This document shows positions 40,443-48,791 of a stretch of 56,809 nt of DNA, piece after piece; the stretch's first letter is position 1; each line of letters starts with the position of its first letter. Origin of the DNA: Clostridiales bacterium. GTDB taxonomy: Bacteria > Bacillota > Clostridia > Saccharofermentanales > Saccharofermentanaceae. A program made the position numbers and the translations under genes. The DNA is taken from NCBI GenBank assembly GCA_017513085.1, contig JAFWDK010000017.1, positions 1 through 56,809 on the forward strand, in the 5' to 3' direction. The notes under the pieces were generated by a model, which ran no database searches, was not told the origin of the DNA, and saw nothing but the letters and a program-made list of their open reading frames with translations.

Positions 40443-42164
40443 ATGCCAAGGGAAGTAATTTTTTTAATTGGAGCGGTCGTCGCTGGAGTCATTCTGATCA
40501 CGATTCTACTTTTTGCGATGATCAAGACAGCGAAAGGTAACGAGGCGCTGGTCGTATCCGGCGTCGGAGCCACCGACAAGAACGGCAATCCGAAGATCAA
40601 GAGAGCCGGCGGTTGCGTGGTCATCCCCTTCATTCAGAAAGCGAAGTACTTCGATCTATGTGTCCGCACAGCCAAGGTCACGGGAGACGTTACCAAAACA
40701 CAGACAGGTGTTCCGATCCAGATCGATTGGGCCGTAGCCTACAATCCGGATGTTTCCTCGAATGAGAGCCTGCAGCGCGCAGTCTGTAATTTCCTCGACA
40801 AGAATGACAAAGAACTCGAGCGAGTGATCCTGGATGTAGTATCCGGCGGTGTGCGCGCAGTCATTGCCAAGATGACACCGGAAGAGGTCATGAACGGAAA
40901 AGACAAGCTCGATGATCAGGTCAAGGAGTCGATCTCCACACAGATGAAGGATCTGGGTTTCAATACGATCCTTTCGATCCATGAGGTCGAAGATGCAGAC
41001 GGCAGCACCTATTACAAAGATCTGGCTGCAAAAGACCGTGAAACCAGACGTCGCGATGCAGCCAACATCTCCGCAGAAGCAGAACAGTCCATGCGTGAGA
41101 AAAGAGCCGATACGGACCGTATCGCTCAGGAAAAAGAACTGGATGCGCAAGTAGCCGTAGCGGAGCGTCAGCGCGATACAGATGTGAAAAGAGCTCAGTT
41201 TATGGCAGAGACAGCGCGTGAGCAAGCAAAGTCCCAGATGGCGGGTCAACTGGAACAAGAGTCCATCAATCAGCAGCTCGCGGAGAAGAAAGGTGCCGTC
41301 ATGGTCACCCAGGCCGAGCAAGCAAACCGTGCTGCACTAAAGCAGCAGGAAGTTGAAATCACACGTGCGGAAACAATGAAGCGTACCACTGTCATCAACG
41401 CTGAAGCTGAGGCCGAGCGAAAGAAGGCGGAAGCCGCCGGTGAAGCAGAAGCTAAAAAAGTATCTGCTGCAGGTAATGCGGAAGCCCAGAAATTGACTGC
41501 AGCAGGCGAGGCAGAAGCCGCCGCTGTCAGAAAGACACGTGAAGCATCTGCTGCAGCCGATGCAAGAAAGATGGAAGCGGATGGTGCCGCCACCGCCAGA
41601 AAGACGGAAGCAGCCGCAGAAGCAGAAGCCGTAAAGGTTCAGGCCGATGCAGAGGCAACCGCCACCATCGCAAAAGGTGAAGCCGAAGCTCAGGCGATCG
41701 CCGCTAAAGGTAAGGCTGAGGCAGAAGCTATCGAAGCCAAAGGCAAAGCGGAAGCAGAAGCAGCACGTGCTCTCTCCGATGCGCAGGCTGCGAACGACAA
41801 AGTCAACTTCGAACTAAAGAAGATCGAAATCGAGCAGAGCACTCGCGTACAAGTTGCAACCAATATTGCAACCGTCATGGCCGAGGTTGGCAAGAATGCC
41901 AAGTTCTACGATTTTGGCGGAGGCGCCAAGCAAGAGGGCGGCGGAGATCTTCTCACCGGGATCCTGGGTCGCATTCCTCAGGTCTTTGCACAGGCCGATA
42001 TGCAGAATCAGGCCATGAATGGTGAAGAGCTCACCGATACGGTTAGGAAGCTGGTCGCAGCAGTCGCAGATCCGATCAAGGGCAAGAAAGTGCCTGCGGA
42101 TGCGAAAGAGGCTGTCACAAATACATCTTCCGCGAAAGTGATCGAAGCATCCGATCAAGCTTGA
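40443..42164 (+). CDS. SPFH/flotillin-like membrane scaffold protein
   Basis: 573 residues. One N-terminal helix (about 4-28) is followed by an SPFH domain (about 30-190: NEALVVSGVGATDKNG, GCVVIPFIQKAKYFDLC, VPIQIDWAVAYN). A long Ala/Glu/Lys-rich coiled coil follows (about 195-460) with repeated AEAE, GEAEA and GKAEAEA units. The Gly-rich FGGGAKQEGGGDLLTG segment is close to residue 500. The length and layout fit flotillin, which oligomerises and organises membrane microdomains. GGGAGG precedes the ATG, and a terminator follows. Confidence 0.93.
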   Translation: MPREVIFLIGAVVAGVILITILLFAMIKTAKGNEALVVSGVGATDKNGNPKIKRAGGCVVIPFIQKAKYFDLCVRTAKVTGDVTKTQTGVPIQIDWAVAYNPDVSSNESLQRAVCNFLDKNDKELERVILDVVSGGVRAVIAKMTPEEVMNGKDKLDDQVKESISTQMKDLGFNTILSIHEVEDADGSTYYKDLAAKDRETRRRDAANISAEAEQSMREKRADTDRIAQEKELDAQVAVAERQRDTDVKRAQFMAETAREQAKSQMAGQLEQESINQQLAEKKGAVMVTQAEQANRAALKQQEVEITRAETMKRTTVINAEAEAERKKAEAAGEAEAKKVSAAGNAEAQKLTAAGEAEAAAVRKTREASAAADARKMEADGAATARKTEAAAEAEAVKVQADAEATATIAKGEAEAQAIAAKGKAEAEAIEAKGKAEAEAARALSDAQAANDKVNFELKKIEIEQSTRVQVATNIATVMAEVGKNAKFYDFGGGAKQEGGGDLLTGILGRIPQVFAQADMQNQAMNGEELTDTVRKLVAAVADPIKGKKVPADAKEAVTNTSSAKVIEASDQA

Positions 42165-42210
42165 TCGCTCATAAAGAATCAGAGTCCAGGGAATAGGGAC
42201 GATGGGAAAA

Positions 42211-42254
42211 GCCCCGGAAGTCATGGAATACCAAGACTTTCGGGGTGCTTTTTT
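42211..42254 (+). terminator. Terminator after the flotillin gene
   Basis: GCCCCGGAAGTC (42211-42222) pairs with GACTTTCGGGGTGC (42235-42248) over about 11 positions, and TTTTTT follows. The whole unit is nearly the same as at 44261-44315. Confidence 0.85.
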
Positions 42255-42343
42255 CAGCGTCGATTATTTCTGTAAAACTTATCCGGTCCGAAAAGAGAGT
42301 AAATAAGCAGTTGCAATTGCCGGTTGATACATTTCCAAGCCGG

Positions 42344-43411
42344 CTACAGCGACCAGCTTTCTTTCCAGTGTAATTTCGGGAACTCTTCTTCCCATGTAAA
42401 CGGGAGCCATACATATCGTGCTTTGGACGTGTCGGCCGATCCCATGAGCGGTGCTTTGGCAAGCGCCAGCATATCTTTTGGGGATGGATGAAGTGACTTA
42501 TCTACACGGCTATAGATCACCCGATAAAAAACATCATAGCGCTCTTTGGTCATAACATAATCCGGGACCCAGCGGTCAGCCATCATGACATACGTGTCCG
42601 TCCCTTCCACGCGGAATACGTGACTCGGCTGGCTGTTAAAGGATGCAGAACTGGCATCGTCCACACACGGGTCTCCCATGACCGTAAAAGGGCCCATCCA
42701 GTCATCAGCCACTGCGATCTCTGTCGGGTTGGGACAGTATCCTGTCATGCCGGACGTGATCAGGTAGTGCTTCCCGTTACGCATGAAGTGCGCCGGTGCT
42801 TCACGTGTCAACGGCGGTTTCAGAACATCATATACGATCGATGGTTCTCCCTGGACATTGGTAAATTCTTCGTTTAGTTTGGCAACCAGCAGAGTCTGAT
42901 GGTCTGCCTCGAAGTAGATATAGGCCTCTCCCTTCTCCGTGTCCAGAGCCAGATCAAAATCTCCCGACTCATGACCATAAGGCTGAAGGAAAGGCTCCAC
43001 CAGTGTATAAGGCCCCGTGATCTGATCTGCTGTTAGGACTGCATAGTGATTTTTGTCACAGTATTTTACCCACAGAACATACTTCCCGGTTTTCGGATTA
43101 CGAAGAAGATGGGGACGGTCCAGCCGGCGGTTCGGATGGAAGATGCTTTTCTTATTCTGTGGCTCCGGCTCGATGATATGTCTCTCGAACTTCCAGTTAT
43201 AAAGATCCGTGCTGGAATAAAGGCGAATGCCCCAGGTCCAGGTCTTTCCCCTCTTGGATGTATGGCTCTTATCCTCACCAAGCCAGTAGTACACACCATC
43301 TTCCTGATACATCGTGCCACCATGGGCTTCGATCGGATTCCCATCCGTATCTGTCCAGAGTTGTCCGGGAAAAAAGGATTTCCTGTCTTTTGCCATACTA
43401 TCCTGTGTCAT
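42344..43411 (-). CDS. Glycoside hydrolase family 43-like protein
   Basis: 355 residues from the ATG at 43411 (GAGGAG, 9 nt upstream); the open frame begins at 43459, but that ATG overlaps the -10 TATAAT. It has a five-bladed propeller-type sequence: WTDTDGNPIEAHGGTMYQED, YYWLGEDK, RLDRPHLLRNPKTGKYVLWV and REAPAHFMRNGKHYLIT. The opening resembles GH43 subfamily 24 (exo-beta-1,3-galactanase-like); the subfamily is a guess. No signal peptide, so it probably acts on imported oligosaccharides. It is convergent with the flotillin gene. Confidence 0.88.
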   Translation of the reverse strand: MTQDSMAKDRKSFFPGQLWTDTDGNPIEAHGGTMYQEDGVYYWLGEDKSHTSKRGKTWTWGIRLYSSTDLYNWKFERHIIEPEPQNKKSIFHPNRRLDRPHLLRNPKTGKYVLWVKYCDKNHYAVLTADQITGPYTLVEPFLQPYGHESGDFDLALDTEKGEAYIYFEADHQTLLVAKLNEEFTNVQGEPSIVYDVLKPPLTREAPAHFMRNGKHYLITSGMTGYCPNPTEIAVADDWMGPFTVMGDPCVDDASSASFNSQPSHVFRVEGTDTYVMMADRWVPDYVMTKERYDVFYRVIYSRVDKSLHPSPKDMLALAKAPLMGSADTSKARYVWLPFTWEEEFPKLHWKESWSL

Positions 43412-43572
43412 GGGAAACTTCTCCTCGTCTTTTTCTATTTTTATTATATCATTATCCATTCCTGCCCGGACACTCTTAAGTTTTTCTCCGGCAGGGCTTT
43501 TTCAAACTCCAAACGAGCCAATTCAACCTATATGGTACAATGAACACAAAGAAAGAATCGGAGGAATTTTGT

Positions 43573-44238
43573 GTGAAAAAGCTTATTAGTGCCTTTCTAT
43601 GCATCGCACTTTCTTTCAGCCTGTTCGGCTGCAAAAGTGAGAAAGAAACGACAAGTGTTACGACTGAGAATTCAATAGAAACTACAACAGAATCGACAAC
43701 GGAAGAAACGACCACGGCTACGACTTCTGAAAGCACTACAGAAACTCAATCAGAAACGACTATCCTTGATGAAGAGACAAGTTTACTTAAAGGATATCCG
43801 ATGTTTACGCTCTCTTCCGAGGATCTTAAGGACAACTACTGGCCTGATATCTGTTCTCATGTTGCTCCTGGCCAGGATCTGTCTCCGGCACTTTCCTGGG
43901 AGCCGGTAGAAGGTGCTTCTGTCTATGTGATCTACATGGTCGATCCTGATGCGAATTACTGGCTTCACTGGAAGCAGAACGGCATCACGGAGACGAATCT
44001 TGCCCAAGGTTTCGGGGGCACTGACTTCGTTGGTCCATATCCGCCGAGCGGCGCTACACATCAATATGAGATCTACGTTATCGCACTCAAGACTCCGCTA
44101 GCCAAGGTCAAGGGCGGGCTTAACAGCAAAAATCTGAAGATTGCCGATTTCATGCAGGCCTTGGATACTGATGACGATGGAAACACAGGAAATATCCTCG
44201 CTTATGGGCGGATCTCAGGTCTGTTTACCGGCAAATAA
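43573..44238 (+). CDS. PEBP/YbhB-family lipoprotein
   Basis: 221 residues from the GTG at 43573, which follows GGAGGA by 7 nt. Lipobox LFGC with Cys20, then a Thr/Glu/Ser linker of about 50 residues (TTTESTTEETTTATTSE). The C-terminal domain is a phosphatidylethanolamine-binding protein fold: LSPALSWEPVEGASVYVIYM, DPDANYWLHW, GGTDFVGPYPPSGATHQYEI. Family members bind anionic ligands; the role of surface-attached forms is not known. It is followed by a terminator. Confidence 0.93.
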   Translation: MKKLISAFLCIALSFSLFGCKSEKETTSVTTENSIETTTESTTEETTTATTSESTTETQSETTILDEETSLLKGYPMFTLSSEDLKDNYWPDICSHVAPGQDLSPALSWEPVEGASVYVIYMVDPDANYWLHWKQNGITETNLAQGFGGTDFVGPYPPSGATHQYEIYVIALKTPLAKVKGGLNSKNLKIADFMQALDTDDDGNTGNILAYGRISGLFTGK

Positions 44239-44268
44239 ACTGTACCTGAAAATATGGATGATGGAAAA

Positions 44269-44308
44269 GCCCCGGAAAGTCATGGGAAACCAAGATTTTC
44301 CGGGGCGC
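44269..44308 (+). terminator. Terminator after the PEBP lipoprotein gene
   Basis: GCCCCGGAAAGTC and GATTTTCCGGGGCGC form a strong stem; CTTGTT follows. Sequence nearly the same as the 42211 terminator, arms and loop included. Confidence 0.85.
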
Positions 44309-44348
44309 TTGTTATGTCACTTATCTGACGTCTCCTTAACGACGCAAA

Positions 44349-44837
44349 TCATTGGACCGGAGCAATCATCAGTGGGATCCTGAATGCAGCTTCGTAGCCA
44401 TATGCCTTTAAGTTCTCGCAAACCACCCTGTTCATTCTGTTGGCAAATGTCATCAGGAATTTCACGTCTCTCATTGACTCGATCTGAGGAACCATTTCAC
44501 GCGAAAGAGTCTCAAGTGTTATGCGCTTGATCTCTTCTCTTTGTGCATTGGGATCCAGCGTGCTCTGTCCCATCGGTTTTGCCAGAATTGTTCCGTGAAT
44601 CTTCATGATCACGTTTTGGCCACTTGAATTAGTGCCTAATGCGATCGGTTCAATACTATCGAGAGAAGCCATGACGACTCCGTCCGGAAGCTTGTTATGT
44701 GGGCGTGCCTGGTGACTGGCTTGAGGTCTTGCTGTTCCTGCAGCTGCCGCTTTTTCGGCGCGCTGTCTTTCAATGTTTGCATTTGCCGCTTCCGCACCTC
44801 TTTGCATAGCAGCTTTGAAATTATCCAAAAAACCCAT
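44349..44837 (-). CDS. Unknown cytoplasmic protein, MGFLDNF start
   Basis: 162 residues. The N-terminus (MGFLDNFKAAMQRGAEAANA) is helical and Ala-rich, followed by a Pro/His linker and a domain of about 100 residues (GQNVIMKIHGTILAKP, MRDVKFLMTFANRMNRVVCE). A remote tie to SPFH-type proteins is conceivable, not shown. The upstream region shares CGAAAAACAGGAGG with that of the sigma gene at 48188. No name can be given. Confidence 0.72.
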   Translation of the reverse strand: MGFLDNFKAAMQRGAEAANANIERQRAEKAAAAGTARPQASHQARPHNKLPDGVVMASLDSIEPIALGTNSSGQNVIMKIHGTILAKPMGQSTLDPNAQREEIKRITLETLSREMVPQIESMRDVKFLMTFANRMNRVVCENLKAYGYEAAFRIPLMIAPVQ

Positions 44838-44906
44838 TTCTATTCTCCTCCTGTTTTTCGGGATGCCAACCTAATATCTTGACTATAGCACACTCCCGGT
44901 AATACG

Positions 44907-46397
44907 TCATTCCACTCTCCAATGACCGACATTCGTACCGTGAGCATTGCCATCTGCGCTGATGATATAATTCTTTTCGAAATTATTCCCCATGATGATA
45001 AAAGTGAGACGTACCCTTCCATTATAGTGTGCTTTATTATTTTTCGCCTGCTCCAGCTGGTCGATCGTAATATTTTGTTTCACACCTGACAGCACTTCCA
45101 GCCGGCGGTTCAGTTCCACCATTTGCTCATCATTGACAACTCCGTTCTCACTTGTTGCCGGGAAATCGCAAGTGTCTCCATATGTGCCCACTGAGTAGGA
45201 ATCCGCTTCTTTGTTCACCATACCCACTCCATAGGCAAGGTGAAGATTGTTTAAATCGAACTCCATGTTATATGCCTCACGGCCATCCTGACTGATCCAG
45301 CGTTCATATGTATATTTGACAGAGCTTTCCGATGCTTCCGAAGAACCGTTATAGAATTTATTTGCGAAAGTCGCCGGATCAAGAATGTTCTCGTTTCCAA
45401 TATCGCCTCCCAGCACTTCATTCGGGAGTCCGCCGAAGTTTTCCGCGATCGGAGAGTAATCACCCTGATAGTAGATTGATGGTGCTTTTCCAGGATTCAT
45501 ATCGATACAGAAATACAGGCTTGCATTGGCTTCGCCCAAGTCCATAGCGGTTCTGGTGAAGCGGACATTCATCCCGTCCTTCTTCACGGAAACGTTCATA
45601 TTGTTCGGCTTCTTCTGTGCCTTCGCTGCATCTGTTTCCTTTCCATAAAGAAGCACTGTACCCAATTCCTCGCCATAAACACTCTTTACCACACGGAAGA
45701 CGTTTTCCTGTACAGCCGGATCAGAAAAATCAAGTTTCGCGAATCGGACAGATACGAAAAAAGCACCTGTAAACTGGACGGTATTGTATTGATACTGCAC
45801 TTCGAACGGGTTTCCCGAATACAATCCGGCGCTTCCTTTATCGCTTGGCGCTGCTGCAAGAAGGCCGATCGAGTAATGAAACCGCCAAGGAGATTCTCCG
45901 TCACCTTTAGCACATTCACCCGCTTCCTTATAGTAATCGGTGACTGAACCGAGGCTTTGGATCCAGGCATCTTCCTTCAGCGCCGGGATCACGCTCTCGC
46001 ATCCATCCCCGATCTGTGCAGTATAAAGCGTAAGCTTTTTCTTTTTCTCTGTCTCAAGTTCCTCACTGGTATATGCCGGGATATGATCTTCAAACTTTAA
46101 GGAATCATCCAATTCCCATAGGGTCTCATCTCCGGCTTCCTTCTCTTTTTCCTTTTCCGTTTCGGTCTTGGAATCAGTTGTGGAATCAGTATCCTTGGTC
46201 GTCTTCGAAGTCTTCTTGCTTGTTTCCTTCGAATCAGCTTTAGAATCATCCGTCATCTCGACTACTTCCGAAGACCCGCCAGTCGTCTTCTTGAATGATT
46301 CCGATTCTGTCCCTTCTTTTTTGGATGCACAGGCCGAAGCCAGCATGGAAACCGTAAGACATACTCCTAAAACTGTTGTTATTTTATTCTTCTTCAT
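44907..46397 (-). CDS. Lipoprotein, possible partner of the membrane sigma factor
   Basis: 496 residues from the ATG at 46397 (GAGGAG 6 nt upstream); the frame opens earlier at 46463. Lipobox LASAC with Cys23, then a long Ser/Thr/Lys/Glu/Asp linker (about 24-80). The remaining extracellular domain has no recognised family. It lies downstream of the fused ECF sigma gene, on the same strand. The region before it carries a block very like the sigma gene's promoter, so it is a candidate member of that sigma factor's regulon. Confidence 0.83.
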   Translation of the reverse strand: MKKNKITTVLGVCLTVSMLASACASKKEGTESESFKKTTGGSSEVVEMTDDSKADSKETSKKTSKTTKDTDSTTDSKTETEKEKEKEAGDETLWELDDSLKFEDHIPAYTSEELETEKKKKLTLYTAQIGDGCESVIPALKEDAWIQSLGSVTDYYKEAGECAKGDGESPWRFHYSIGLLAAAPSDKGSAGLYSGNPFEVQYQYNTVQFTGAFFVSVRFAKLDFSDPAVQENVFRVVKSVYGEELGTVLLYGKETDAAKAQKKPNNMNVSVKKDGMNVRFTRTAMDLGEANASLYFCIDMNPGKAPSIYYQGDYSPIAENFGGLPNEVLGGDIGNENILDPATFANKFYNGSSEASESSVKYTYERWISQDGREAYNMEFDLNNLHLAYGVGMVNKEADSYSVGTYGDTCDFPATSENGVVNDEQMVELNRRLEVLSGVKQNITIDQLEQAKNNKAHYNGRVRLTFIIMGNNFEKNYIISADGNAHGTNVGHWRVE

Positions 46398-46491
46398 TAT
46401 TCTCTCCTCAAATTCATGAAGGGCCGTATCACCCTTCTTTTTCAATGCGCCTATTATATTCAAGAAATTATTAAAAGTTCATTAAATCAAA

Positions 46492-46544
46492 CCTCCTGTC
46501 TGTGTTTCATTACTAAGACACATACAGGAGGCAATTTATTCGAA
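46492..46544 (-). promoter_or_regulatory. Shared promoter block and hairpin before the lipoprotein gene
   Basis: Minus strand: TTCGAATA (from 46544), 18 nt, then TGTGTCTTAGTA (46522-46511), then ACAGGAGG. The same blocks, with the same spacing, precede the sigma gene at 48195-48249. The plus strand also has CCTCCTGT (46492-46499) and ACAGGAGG (46524-46531), the base of a hairpin of about 15 pairs, which may end the sigma transcript. Confidence 0.5.
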
Positions 46545-46571
46545 AGAATTTGAAAAAAAATTTCCCGAGGC

Positions 46572-48188
46572 TTACAGATCCTTATATTCGTAGGTATAAC
46601 TCATCCACTCTTTCTTGCCATACAATTTGGTTTTTCTGATCAGACGGCCTTTTCCATCGTATTCATATGTAGTGGAATCATTGAGCTGTTTACCATACGA
46701 GTGCTCCATCAGTGTAAGCTTCCCCTGGCTATCGTAAGTATAGACGAAGTGTTCAGCCTGGAGCGCCCGATACTCGTCCAGCAGTTTTCCGTCGGCACTA
46801 TACCTGCAGTAGTCCTTGGACTGTACCATCTTTTGTTTCAGAATATCCCAATCCGTGATCCTTGTTGTATATGTACCGTCGTCTGCGTACTCGTAGTCAC
46901 AGTACCAGAAGACCTTATCAGAACCGGTATTGTATCTGGTCACTTTGATGAGACGGCCCTTCGTATCGTACTCATATACTTCGTATTTCTTCGGTTCTTT
47001 TTCGAAGTAGCCGCTGTCCATACGCTCGATGCCAAAAGCACCGTAGGTATACTCTTTATATAGACCATATGTTTTGTCGGATGCATCCCAGTGTTCCTCA
47101 CGAGTGATCCGGCCGTCCGGATCGTAAGTATAGTAATCTGAATAGATGAGAACATTTTCTTCGTTGTAAGCGCACTCCAGGACCAGAAGGCCATCGGCAC
47201 TGTAATACAAAGTATTCTCCGTCTCATCGGTGTCATCGTGATAATTGTGGGATGTCCCGGTCCTTACATATCCCCCATGAAGATCAAGTTGATCCGGAGT
47301 CATGCCCAATACATTAATGTTTTTCTTCGTCTCCTTGAACTCATCGGAAGAGCCGCTCTCTTCTTCTGAAACACCTGTGTTCACTCCGGTTATAGAAGAT
47401 TCCGGTGTTTTGTCCTTCGGTCTGATCATGGATCGGTATCCGAAGAATCCGAGCGTGCCGATAGTTCCTGCCGCCAGGATGCCGACGACGATGTTGCGGG
47501 CAATAATCACGGCGGATGCTTTTGCAGCGGCAGAAACCGCTGTCGCGCCTGCTGCTTTCGAAGATGCGAAAAGATTAAGAAGCGATGCCGGCATAGGCTT
47601 GAAGACCACCTGCTCGGCTTCTTTTTCGAAAAGCTTGGTCAGGAACGGGATGCCCATCGTAAACAGTTTGTCCTTGTTATCTTTTTCATACTTTTCAACC
47701 TCCTTTTTGATTTTCTTTTTTGCGTAATTCAATCGAGAAAGGACGGTTCCCTGGGGAATGTGCAGAGCTTCGGCGATCTCTTTGATCGACATTTCATCGA
47801 AGTAGAAAAGAATAATGGTCATCGCGGTATCTTCAGAGAGTGTATTGTGGATGATATCCATGATGATCTTCCGTTTTTCTTCCGATTCTATGATCGAATC
47901 CGGAAGGAAATCCTCGCCGATATCCTCAGTCTCTTCCAGGACTTCATCATCGACATTGACCGTTCTTCTCCTCGTCACGATATTCAGGCTCTTATTTGCC
48001 GCGATCTTCTTGACCCAAGCAACTGCTTTCGACTTATCCTCCAGGGAGTCGTAGTGTTCAAAAGCGCTGATAAAAGTTTCCTGTACCACATCTTCTGCAT
48101 CTTCCTTGTTCTTAAGGATCGAGAGTGCCGTCCAGTACACCGGTTTGTACGCTTCGTGATAAAGTTTCTCGAGTTCTTGCTGTGTCAT
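46572..48188 (-). CDS. ECF sigma factor fused to a transmembrane helix and YD-repeat-like exterior
   Basis: 538 residues. Region 2 at about 8-75 (EDAEDVVQETFISAFEHYDS, VAWVKKIAANKSLNI). Region 4 at about 105-165 (EMSIKEIAEALHIPQGTVLS, RLNYAKKKIKK). An Ala-rich stretch (200-226) leads to one transmembrane helix (about 228-250, IIARNIVVGILAAGTIGTLG). A Ser/Glu linker follows, and residues about 325-538 carry YD/RHS-like repeats (YYTYDPDGRITREEHWD, YEYDTKGRLIKVTRY, YTYDSQGKLTLMEHS, YEYDGKGRLIRKTKL). The sigma factor is thus membrane-anchored with an outside sensor-like part. Release by proteolysis is a likely but untested way to activate it. Its promoter block recurs before the lipoprotein gene downstream. 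Confidence 0.9.
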   Translation of the reverse strand: MTQQELEKLYHEAYKPVYWTALSILKNKEDAEDVVQETFISAFEHYDSLEDKSKAVAWVKKIAANKSLNIVTRRRTVNVDDEVLEETEDIGEDFLPDSIIESEEKRKIIMDIIHNTLSEDTAMTIILFYFDEMSIKEIAEALHIPQGTVLSRLNYAKKKIKKEVEKYEKDNKDKLFTMGIPFLTKLFEKEAEQVVFKPMPASLLNLFASSKAAGATAVSAAAKASAVIIARNIVVGILAAGTIGTLGFFGYRSMIRPKDKTPESSITGVNTGVSEEESGSSDEFKETKKNINVLGMTPDQLDLHGGYVRTGTSHNYHDDTDETENTLYYSADGLLVLECAYNEENVLIYSDYYTYDPDGRITREEHWDASDKTYGLYKEYTYGAFGIERMDSGYFEKEPKKYEVYEYDTKGRLIKVTRYNTGSDKVFWYCDYEYADDGTYTTRITDWDILKQKMVQSKDYCRYSADGKLLDEYRALQAEHFVYTYDSQGKLTLMEHSYGKQLNDSTTYEYDGKGRLIRKTKLYGKKEWMSYTYEYKDL

Positions 48189-48194
48189 TTTGTG

Positions 48195-48249
48195 CCTCCT
48201 GTTTTTCGCATCTGCTAATAAGACACAAAAAGAGGTAGAAATATTCGAA
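48195..48249 (-). promoter_or_regulatory. Candidate autoregulated promoter of the membrane sigma gene
   Basis: Minus strand: TTCGAATAT (from 48249), 18 nt, TGTGTCTTATTA (48227-48216), then the ribosome binding site ACAGGAGG (48202-48195). A -35-like and -10-like pair containing GTC would suit an ECF sigma factor. The same arrangement is at 46492-46544. Confidence 0.5.
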
Positions 48250-48274
48250 GATCAGTTTCTATGAAGAAACTGTA

Positions 48275-48715
48275 TCAATCTGCCTGAAGTATTTTTCCAA
48301 CGATCGAAGAAACCTCATCCACCGCCGTCATAGTATTCAAAGTCGCGTTAATGGTATTGGGATCCGTTTCTCCCTCATCCTCCGGTTCAACATGATCCTT
48401 GGCGCCACCGATCTGACCCGGCTTCGGCGCCATGCTGACAATGATTTTCTTGGGCTGGGCATCCACATATACGTAGTTCACCTTATGAGCCCAAGCATAT
48501 ACGATCACCTGGCGTTCTTTTCCAAAAGCACGTATCCATCCCATTTTCGGGATTCCGCACCAGGATTCTTCCTTTTTCAGAAGTTCGAGCATTTTTTCAT
48601 TATCCCAACCATGCGGATTCTTGAATTTCTTATATCCATATGTTTCAGATCCGGTTCCTTCAACCACCTCGACCGTGTCTGACGCCAAATCTGAAAGAAA
48701 ATCGAAAAGACCCAT
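48275..48715 (-). CDS. Unknown cytoplasmic protein, MGLFDFL start
   Basis: 146 residues from the ATG at 48715 (GGAGG 7 nt upstream). No signal peptide. WDNEKMLELLKKEESWCGIP and FGKERQVIVYAWAHKVNYVY suggest a small alpha/beta domain; the C-terminus is acidic, then helical. No family recognised. The N-terminus recalls the protein at 44349 (MGFLDNF), but the rest does not. Confidence 0.72.
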   Translation of the reverse strand: MGLFDFLSDLASDTVEVVEGTGSETYGYKKFKNPHGWDNEKMLELLKKEESWCGIPKMGWIRAFGKERQVIVYAWAHKVNYVYVDAQPKKIIVSMAPKPGQIGGAKDHVEPEDEGETDPNTINATLNTMTAVDEVSSIVGKILQAD

Positions 48716-48791
48716 ATTACATCCTCCCAAATATAGTATGCATAGAATCATTGTAGCATTCTTTTCAATTCAAAACTGAATCATATAACCA

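Noticed and set aside
40656..41321. Leu/Cys-rich open frame opposite the flotillin gene.
   Set aside because: Arises from the complement of the biased Ala/Glu/Lys codons; no ribosome binding site.
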